From Aquimarina sp. U1-2 (GTDB taxonomy: Bacteria; Bacteroidota; Bacteroidia; Flavobacteriales; Flavobacteriaceae), in contig NZ_JAGKIK010000019.1 in assembly GCF_017897595.1 (NCBI RefSeq), forward strand, positions 1 through 64,000: 64,000 nt of DNA. Direction: 5' to 3'. Positions 58,552 to 64,000 of this stretch are shown here, in pieces. The translations under genes were made by a program, and so were the position numbers. Positions within the stretch are counted from its first letter, which is position 1. Every line of letters starts with the position of its first letter. The notes beneath the pieces are model-generated. The model was not told where the DNA came from and made no database searches. It saw nothing but the letters and a program-made list of their open reading frames with translations.

Positions 58552-59232
58552 ATGCAGAAAATAGTCATTCTTACCGGGGCCGGAATTAGTGCAGAAAGTG
58601 GTATTAACACCTTTAGAGATGCCAATGGATTATGGGAAGGTCATGACATCATGGAGGTTGCTTCTCCACAAGGATGGAATGCCAATCCAAAATTAGTGTT
58701 AGACTTTTATAATAAAAGGCGAAAACAACTTCTTTCGGTCGAGCCTAATATCGGGCATTATGCCCTTGTCGATTTGGAAAAAAAATATGAGGTAACGATC
58801 ATTACTCAAAATGTCGATGATTTACACGAAAGAGCAGGAAGTTCGAATATTATTCATCTTCACGGAGAACTTTTAAAAGTACGTAGCCAATTTGACGAAG
58901 ATTTGATATTGGATTGGCGCGACGATCTTACTTTAGGTGATTTTTGTGAACACCATTCACAATTACGTCCGCATATTGTATGGTTTGGCGAAATGGTGCC
59001 CCTTATGGATCTCGCTATTTCAATAACTGAACAAGCCGATATTCTTATCATTGTCGGAACATCAATGCAAGTATATCCTGCCGCCGGTCTTCTACAATAC
59101 ACCAAAAACGATACCCCTATTTATTTTATAGATCCTAAGCCAGCAATACAAAAAACCGCTCATCTTACTGTCATTTCTGAGAAAGCATCTACCGGAGTTC
59201 CCAAAGTGGTACATACGCTAATGAATCATTGA
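58552..59232 (+). CDS. NAD-dependent deacylase, class III sirtuin without zinc cysteines
   Basis: 226 residues. NAD-binding GAGISAESGINTFR, TQNVDDLHERAG, catalytic His in HLHGEL, and IVGTSMQVYPAAGL. Tyr53 and Arg56 (FYNKRR) form the YxxR pair that binds succinyl- or malonyl-lysine in SIRT5/CobB-type enzymes. The whole protein has one cysteine, so the usual four-Cys zinc module is absent, as in some bacterial sirtuins. Its last bases overlap the end of the converging haem-binding protein gene by 7 bp. Confidence 0.92.
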   Translation: MQKIVILTGAGISAESGINTFRDANGLWEGHDIMEVASPQGWNANPKLVLDFYNKRRKQLLSVEPNIGHYALVDLEKKYEVTIITQNVDDLHERAGSSNIIHLHGELLKVRSQFDEDLILDWRDDLTLGDFCEHHSQLRPHIVWFGEMVPLMDLAISITEQADILIIVGTSMQVYPAAGLLQYTKNDTPIYFIDPKPAIQKTAHLTVISEKASTGVPKVVHTLMNH

Positions 59233-59753
59233 GCCATAGAGATCATAGTACTATCTACTGCTACGGTATCTATTTGTTGTACAGGTAAAGAATCTTTTGG
59301 TTGTCGTATTTTTATTCGAGTTGCTTTGGCCCATGCGATCAACTTATCAGCATCAGCGCGAGATAATTCGCCATTAATCCAAGTATATGGTTTTAATGGC
59401 ATTTCTTTTTCTTCTAATTCTTTTATAAATTTATCGAGCTTGTGGTCTTTTTGTTGTACTGAATAGGATTCCCAATTTGAAACGTTAAAATGTTCTTTTC
59501 CTTCTTTGATATGATAAGCCATGTAGTGGGAAACCGGACTTACCTCCATATGCAATGGATATCTGGTGATATTGCTATGACAATCATAACAATTATTCTG
59601 CAAGATAGTTTTCACTTCGGGAGTAACCTCGGCAAGATCTTCGAAATTAGCGATACTATCATAACTGGCTTCATTTTTCTCAGGTCTTAAAAATTGTGAT
59701 ATAATTAAAACCAGCAACAAAACGATAAATATATTTTTAATTTTGGTAAGCAT
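59226..59753 (-). CDS. Exported haem-binding (c-type cytochrome-like) protein
   Basis: 175 residues. A hydrophobic N terminus (IFIVLLLVLIISQFL) acts as a signal or anchor. The single haem-attachment motif CYDCH is at about residues 55-59 in ILQNNCYDCHSNITRYPLHM, then a conserved W-region (NVSNWESY) and EKEMPLKPYTW, matching the Haem_bd family. Periplasmic mono-haem protein, probably electron-transfer related. The C-terminal 25 residues are low complexity. Confidence 0.88.
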   Translation of the reverse strand: MLTKIKNIFIVLLLVLIISQFLRPEKNEASYDSIANFEDLAEVTPEVKTILQNNCYDCHSNITRYPLHMEVSPVSHYMAYHIKEGKEHFNVSNWESYSVQQKDHKLDKFIKELEEKEMPLKPYTWINGELSRADADKLIAWAKATRIKIRQPKDSLPVQQIDTVAVDSTMISMAQ

Positions 59754-59904
59754 TTTGTTTATAGTTAAGATAAAGTAAGTGGTTCATATACAACATAAAA
59801 CGATTTTAACAAGTAATTATTATCTACAACCCTATTATGATATACTAACAAACCATTCTTTTACAACAGTTAGACCTTACAGTGAATTACTAAAATTTAA
59901 ACGT

Positions 59905-60465
59905 ATGACTAAACTACCTTTACTAAAGATACTAGGCATATTAAATCATTCTCGAGACCAACGAAATCATTTTGCACATCTTATTCTAAATGATCTTAGT
60001 ACACTACCCGAACTGCTAAGCATTTGTGAAAAAATCGATGAAGAAGTATCGTGTAGAGCCGCATGGGGACTAGAGTTTCTATGCAAGAAGAATCTGACAG
60101 TTGTATTTCCGCATCTTGATGAAATTATAAAGATTGCATCCAAAGTTTATCGTCATCAAGCAGTACGACCTATGGCTAAAATTTTTGAATATGTTATTGA
60201 GGCGTATTACAAACAAAAACCGGTGGCCATACTCCAATATCTAAATACGGCACAACGAGAAAAAATAACCGAAATTTGTTTCGATTGGCTCATCACCCCA
60301 CAAAAAGTCGCTTCACAAGCCTATGCCATGACGGCTTTATATCTTCTAGGTACCGAATTTGACTGGATACATCCAGAACTAAAGATAATCCTCGAAAATA
60401 ATTACATCAGCAGTAGTGCGGCATACAAAGCCAGAGCACGAATGATTTTGAAAAAAATCTCTTAA
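59905..60465 (+). CDS. HEAT-like helical protein encoded upstream of purB
   Basis: 186 residues, all helical, starting MTKLPLLKILGILNHSRDQR, with SCRAAWGLEFLCKKN and TPQKVASQAYAMTALYLLG resembling ARM/HEAT repeats. Bacteroidota proteins of this type are often labelled adenylosuccinate lyase through proximity, but none of the lyase motifs is present. I chose the ATG at 59905 over an upstream GTG that would add 42 unlikely residues. It lies 230 bp before purB on the same strand. Function unknown. Confidence 0.7.
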   Translation: MTKLPLLKILGILNHSRDQRNHFAHLILNDLSTLPELLSICEKIDEEVSCRAAWGLEFLCKKNLTVVFPHLDEIIKIASKVYRHQAVRPMAKIFEYVIEAYYKQKPVAILQYLNTAQREKITEICFDWLITPQKVASQAYAMTALYLLGTEFDWIHPELKIILENNYISSSAAYKARARMILKKIS

Positions 60466-60593
60466 ACTTCAGTCATCACGAATCGCTAAACAAACTATAG
60501 TACTGTTACTTTAAGAAAAACGAGGAAAAATTAGAAATCGGAAAATAGAAAATAGAAAGGAGAAACTTGAAATCTGAGGTCAAACTGACTAAG

Positions 60594-60628
60594 CCTGAAA
60601 CCTGAAACCTGAGACCTGAAACCAGAAA
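60594..60628. repeat. Five tandem copies of a heptamer (CCTGAAA)
   Basis: CCTGAAA, CCTGAAA, CCTGAGA, CCTGAAA, CCAGAAA in direct succession, 68 bp before the purB start. Preceded by AATAGAAA units at 60541-60558. Slippage could vary the copy number. Confidence 0.7.
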
Positions 60629-60695
60629 TCTTTATATATCGCTCTTCTTTCTTCTCTTTTCTTTTATATTTGATGCTTCAAAAAAACGAGAAATC

Positions 60696-62039
60696 ATGTC
60701 ATCATTTTCTTTACAGGCTATTTCACCTATCGACGGTCGATATGCATCAAAAACGAATTCGCTTAGTGCCTTTTTTAGTGAAGAAGCGCTGATAAAATAT
60801 AGAGTACGGGTAGAAGTTGAATATTTTATTGCATTATGCACTATCCCATTACCGCAATTAAAGAATGTTGACTCTTCTATATTTGATAAACTTAGAGCAC
60901 TATATATCGAATTCACTACCGAAAATGCACTTGCTATTAAGGATATCGAAAAAGTAACCAATCACGATGTAAAAGCAGTAGAGTACTTTATCAAAGAGAA
61001 ATTTGATGAATTGGGTTTACAAGAATATAAAGAATTTATTCATTTTGGACTCACGTCTCAGGATATTAACAATACAGCCATTCCCTTAAGTATTAAAGAG
61101 GCACTACATGAAGTATATATTCCTGAGTATACATCACTAATTCATAAACTCAAACTCCTGGTCGATGATTGGGCAAAAGTAGCTATGTTGGCTCGTACAC
61201 ATGGACAACCAGCATCTCCTACTCGTCTGGGAAAAGAACTTCAGGTATTTGTTACCCGGCTCGAAGCACAATTTGATCAACTTAAAGAGATTCCTAGTGC
61301 AGCAAAATTTGGAGGTGCTACCGGAAATTACAACGCACACCAGGTGGCCTACCCTGATATTGACTGGAAATCCTTCGGAACTACTTTTGTGCAATCAGTG
61401 TTAGGGCTTCATCATTCGTTTCCGACAACTCAAATAGAGCATTATGATCATATGGCCGCTCTTTTCGATGGTTTAAAGCGTATCAATACGATCATACTTG
61501 ATCTTGATCGCGATATCTGGACTTATGTCTCGATGGACTATTTTAAACAGAAGATCAAAAAGGGAGAAGTAGGTTCATCTGCCATGCCACATAAAGTAAA
61601 TCCTATTGATTTTGAAAATAGCGAAGGAAATCTTGGTATTGCCAATGCATTATTCGAACATTTATCGGCAAAATTACCGGTTAGTCGTTTGCAAAGGGAT
61701 CTTACTGATAGTACTGTATTACGAAATATCGGTGTACCATTTGGGCATACACTTATTGCATTTCAAGCTACCTTAAAAGGATTGAACAAATTACTTTTAA
61801 ATGAAGAAAAATTTGCAGAAGATCTTGAAAATAATTGGGCAGTAGTTGCTGAAGCTATACAAACTATTCTAAGACGAGAAGGATACCCAAATCCTTATGA
61901 AGCTTTAAAAGGACTCACACGAACTAATGAGCAAATCAATCAAAAATCGATAGCTAATTTTATAGAAACTTTAGATGTATCCCAAGCTATTAAAACAGAA
62001 TTAAAGCAAATTACTCCTTCTAATTACACAGGGATATAG
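60696..62039 (+). CDS. purB: Adenylosuccinate lyase
   Basis: 447 residues, fumarase/aspartase superfamily. ISPIDGRYASKT at the N terminus, HFGLTSQDINNTA, TRTHGQPASPT-type block (ARTHGQPASPTRLGKEL) and the mobile catalytic loop signature GSSAMPHKVNPIDFENSEGN. It cleaves SAICAR and adenylosuccinate in purine synthesis. The form resembles the longer E. coli-type PurB (456 residues). Complete. Confidence 0.96.
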   Translation: MSSFSLQAISPIDGRYASKTNSLSAFFSEEALIKYRVRVEVEYFIALCTIPLPQLKNVDSSIFDKLRALYIEFTTENALAIKDIEKVTNHDVKAVEYFIKEKFDELGLQEYKEFIHFGLTSQDINNTAIPLSIKEALHEVYIPEYTSLIHKLKLLVDDWAKVAMLARTHGQPASPTRLGKELQVFVTRLEAQFDQLKEIPSAAKFGGATGNYNAHQVAYPDIDWKSFGTTFVQSVLGLHHSFPTTQIEHYDHMAALFDGLKRINTIILDLDRDIWTYVSMDYFKQKIKKGEVGSSAMPHKVNPIDFENSEGNLGIANALFEHLSAKLPVSRLQRDLTDSTVLRNIGVPFGHTLIAFQATLKGLNKLLLNEEKFAEDLENNWAVVAEAIQTILRREGYPNPYEALKGLTRTNEQINQKSIANFIETLDVSQAIKTELKQITPSNYTGI

Positions 62040-62105
62040 TATTGATAAACAATTCCCTTGTATTTTTAAGTGGTATTTCTTAGAATATGTGCTAAAGTTT
62101 ACCTA

Positions 62106-64000
62106 TTACATTTTAATGATAATAAACTCAGACCTTCGATTAAATTGATGCTTAGTTTCAGAACATTCTGCGTTATTATTGCACTCGTTAATTAACTGAG
62201 ACTCTCCGTAACCTATAGCACTTTCTATCCTAAAAGGTTCTATCCCTTCAGTAATTAAATAGTCTCTCGTAGATTTTGCTCTCCTATCTGATAGCTTCAA
62301 ATTATAGGCATCATCTCCTCTAGCATCTGTATGAGATTCGACTTTTATCACCATTTTCGGGTACTCTTTCATTAAAAGCACAACCTTATTTAGTTCTGAA
62401 GCTGCGTCATTTCTTATATACGACTTATCTAAATCAAAATAAATAATACCAATCTTAATTTTCAAGATACCATTTTCTTCCACAATTAACTTATTAACAG
62501 TAGACAATGCGACAGGTACGTCGGTTTCTCCGGAATATGCGTTCGATGTAAAGGGAACAGTTTTGGGTTTGTACCCTATTTTTTCTGTAATCAATCGATA
62601 CGAAGTATCGCAATTTATACTGTAGTTAAAAGTGAATTGTCCATTATCGGCACTACGTGTTACCTCTAGTACTTCGTCATTCGATGATACAAGTTTCACT
62701 TCGACCTGACTTATAGGTTCTTGTGATGTGGCATCGGTAATAACCCCTTTGATCTTTTGGTTACATACTTCTATTGGAGTTCTCTCAAAAGAATAAATAT
62801 CATCGTCGCCTTTCCCAGACTTTCGATTAGAACATACAAAACCTTTGTTGGTATCCTCTTCAACGATATATCCAAAATCATCAAGATTACTATTTAACGG
62901 ACTCCCCAAGTTAACTGGTATACTAAAAGTTTCTGCCAATTTACTTTCGAACACATCTAATCCCCCCAATCCCAAATGACCGTCTGAGGCAAAATACAAT
63001 GCTTTATCTGTGATGTAAGGAAACATTTCTCGACCATATGTATTAACAACCGGACCCAAATTTCGAGGTTTAGAAAATTTTTGACCTTCGAGAATATCGA
63101 CTACAAAAATATCTGTACTACCAATCGAACCCGGCATGTCTGATATAAAATACAATTTGGTACCATCCTCACTTACTGTAGGATGCCCTACAGAATAGTC
63201 ATCACTGTTGAAAGGAAGCTCTTTTATATTGGTCCAAGATACATTTCCATAAGAGTCTTCTACAGCCTCTGCCATGTATAATTTTAGATGATTAATTCCT
63301 TCTTCGTCTCTGATTAATTTTCCGTTATAATTGTTTCTAGTGAAGTACACCGTTTTTTGATCTGGAGAAAAAGCTAAAGTTGCTTCATGATATTTCGTAT
63401 TGAGCGCCTTAGAGAATTCTTGAATAAATGTAACTTCTGTTTGTGATTCGTTTATTTTTCCTAATAACAAATTAAGATATGGTTGTTCGTTCCAGTGATA
63501 TACTCTGGTATGATAATTTGAAGTATCTACTGCAGAAGAATATACCAGGTCATCTTTATAGTACATAGGTCCAAAATCAGACAACTCGGTATTGATTTTC
63601 AAATTTTTTAATGTGAATTGTGGCTCAAGATTAAGAACATCTTCTACGGTAAGGCTATTTTGAGAGAATTTTTGTGACCTGGGATCATTCGAATTTGCTT
63701 TTTTCGAAAAAATCTTCATCCATTTTTTGGCAGAACGATGATCACCAATTCCTTGTAACGCATGCGCATACTTTAAAAGATATTCTGCATCAACATCTTC
63801 GCTATATTCTGATATTAAAATATCATACCACCTATGTGCTTCCTCCATATTTGTATTGAAGTAATATGCATCTCCTACCTTTTGCAAAACCTCTTTTGAA
63901 TTATCTCCTTCTTCAATAGCCGCTTCATACTCTCTAGCCGCTTCTACATACCACATTTTTTCAAAATAACTATCGGCTCTTTTATACTCTTTTTGAGTAT
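62106..64000 (-). CDS. OmpA-family protein with PD40 repeats, second paralogue, N terminus cut by window end
   Basis: The last 630 or so residues of a protein collinear with that at 50078-52048: TPR helices, PD40 strands (FTRNNYNGKLI, YFISDMPGSIGSTDIFVVD, YFASDGHLGLGGLDVF), CarboxypepD_reg sandwich and OmpA domain (IYFDLDKSYIRNDAASELNK, SHTDARGDDAYNLKLSDRRA). The frame stays open to the window edge (TQKEYKRADSYFEK before the first Met at 63956), so that Met is internal and the gene is partial here. Probably a second PorE/SprE-like protein with its own PorP partner outside the window. Confidence 0.88.
   Translation of the reverse strand, partial: TQKEYKRADSYFEKMWYVEAAREYEAAIEEGDNSKEVLQKVGDAYYFNTNMEEAHRWYDILISEYSEDVDAEYLLKYAHALQGIGDHRSAKKWMKIFSKKANSNDPRSQKFSQNSLTVEDVLNLEPQFTLKNLKINTELSDFGPMYYKDDLVYSSAVDTSNYHTRVYHWNEQPYLNLLLGKINESQTEVTFIQEFSKALNTKYHEATLAFSPDQKTVYFTRNNYNGKLIRDEEGINHLKLYMAEAVEDSYGNVSWTNIKELPFNSDDYSVGHPTVSEDGTKLYFISDMPGSIGSTDIFVVDILEGQKFSKPRNLGPVVNTYGREMFPYITDKALYFASDGHLGLGGLDVFESKLAETFSIPVNLGSPLNSNLDDFGYIVEEDTNKGFVCSNRKSGKGDDDIYSFERTPIEVCNQKIKGVITDATSQEPISQVEVKLVSSNDEVLEVTRSADNGQFTFNYSINCDTSYRLITEKIGYKPKTVPFTSNAYSGETDVPVALSTVNKLIVEENGILKIKIGIIYFDLDKSYIRNDAASELNKVVLLMKEYPKMVIKVESHTDARGDDAYNLKLSDRRAKSTRDYLITEGIEPFRIESAIGYGESQLINECNNNAECSETKHQFNRRSEFIIIKM

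Noticed and set aside
59779..60465. Upstream GTG start and an adenylosuccinate lyase label for this gene
   Set aside because: The 42-residue extension lacks protein-like character and no lyase motif occurs; the ATG at 59905 is better and the lyase name comes only from the neighbour purB.

Overview
The window is a low-GC bacterial chromosome segment from the phylum Bacteroidota. It is almost certainly a marine member of the Flavobacteriaceae (Aquimarina-like; the genus is inference). Supporting signs are Bacteroidota-type promoters (TTG, about 19-21 nt, TAnnTTTG), a type IX secretion PorP/SprF protein paired with an OmpA/PD40 protein, DUF4294 beside an M42 peptidase, TPR histidine kinases, many lipobox lipoproteins, and dispersed hairpin repeats in the long intergenic gaps. 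Almost all content is chromosomal housekeeping. I found no prophage, CRISPR array, transposase gene or tRNA.

Layout. 1-980: 5' tip of a 16S rRNA gene on the minus strand with its leader and promoter. 980-12000: DUF4294 protein, M42 peptidase, NUDIX hydrolase, a lipoprotein, a large phosphoesterase/outer-membrane-barrel fusion, an HD-PycTM (Pycsar-effector-like) protein and a GAF protein. 12256-21300: TlpA lipoprotein, rhomboid protease, three tandem LpxL-like acyltransferases, phosphoglucosamine mutase, AcpH-like phosphodiesterase and gamma-glutamyltransferase. 21700-30800: DnaK, serine dehydratase, a Coq4-like protein, PanB, a four-helix-bundle protein, an RluA-type pseudouridine synthase, an EamA transporter and a TPR-like protein. 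30994-35496: leucine operon leuA-leuC-leuD-leuB. 35800-48600: two small conserved proteins (one disrupted by a hairpin element), an ABC-F ATPase, a thioredoxin-fold lipoprotein without CxxC, a transaldolase-family aldolase, an SDR, SRP RNA, glutaminyl cyclase, a DEAD-box helicase and TrmH. 48600-53040: a long gene-poor stretch with a covarying duplicated hairpin, then OmpA/PD40 and PorP. 53750-58300: a signalling locus. 58550-64000: class III sirtuin, haem-binding protein, purB with its usual small upstream neighbour, and a second OmpA/PD40 protein cut by the window end.

The most interesting part is 53756-58290. Two tiny, previously uncalled lipoprotein genes (52 and 54 codons, clearly paralogous) form the front of a minus-strand operon. 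They are followed by an intrinsic terminator, then a lipoprotein-anchored TPR histidine kinase and a NarL-type response regulator. The operon promoter is preceded by a perfect TACCCT-N6-AGGGTA palindrome. Immediately upstream, and separated by its own terminator, is a LytTR regulator whose phospho-acceptor Asp is replaced by Glu; its promoter carries two inverted repeats exactly 22 bp apart. I propose, as inference, that this is a small secreted-lipopeptide sensory module.

A second theme is a population of 160-180 bp hairpin (MITE-like) elements with diverged terminal repeats. At least five show a related 'atagc...gctac' core, and one has split a conserved small membrane-protein gene.
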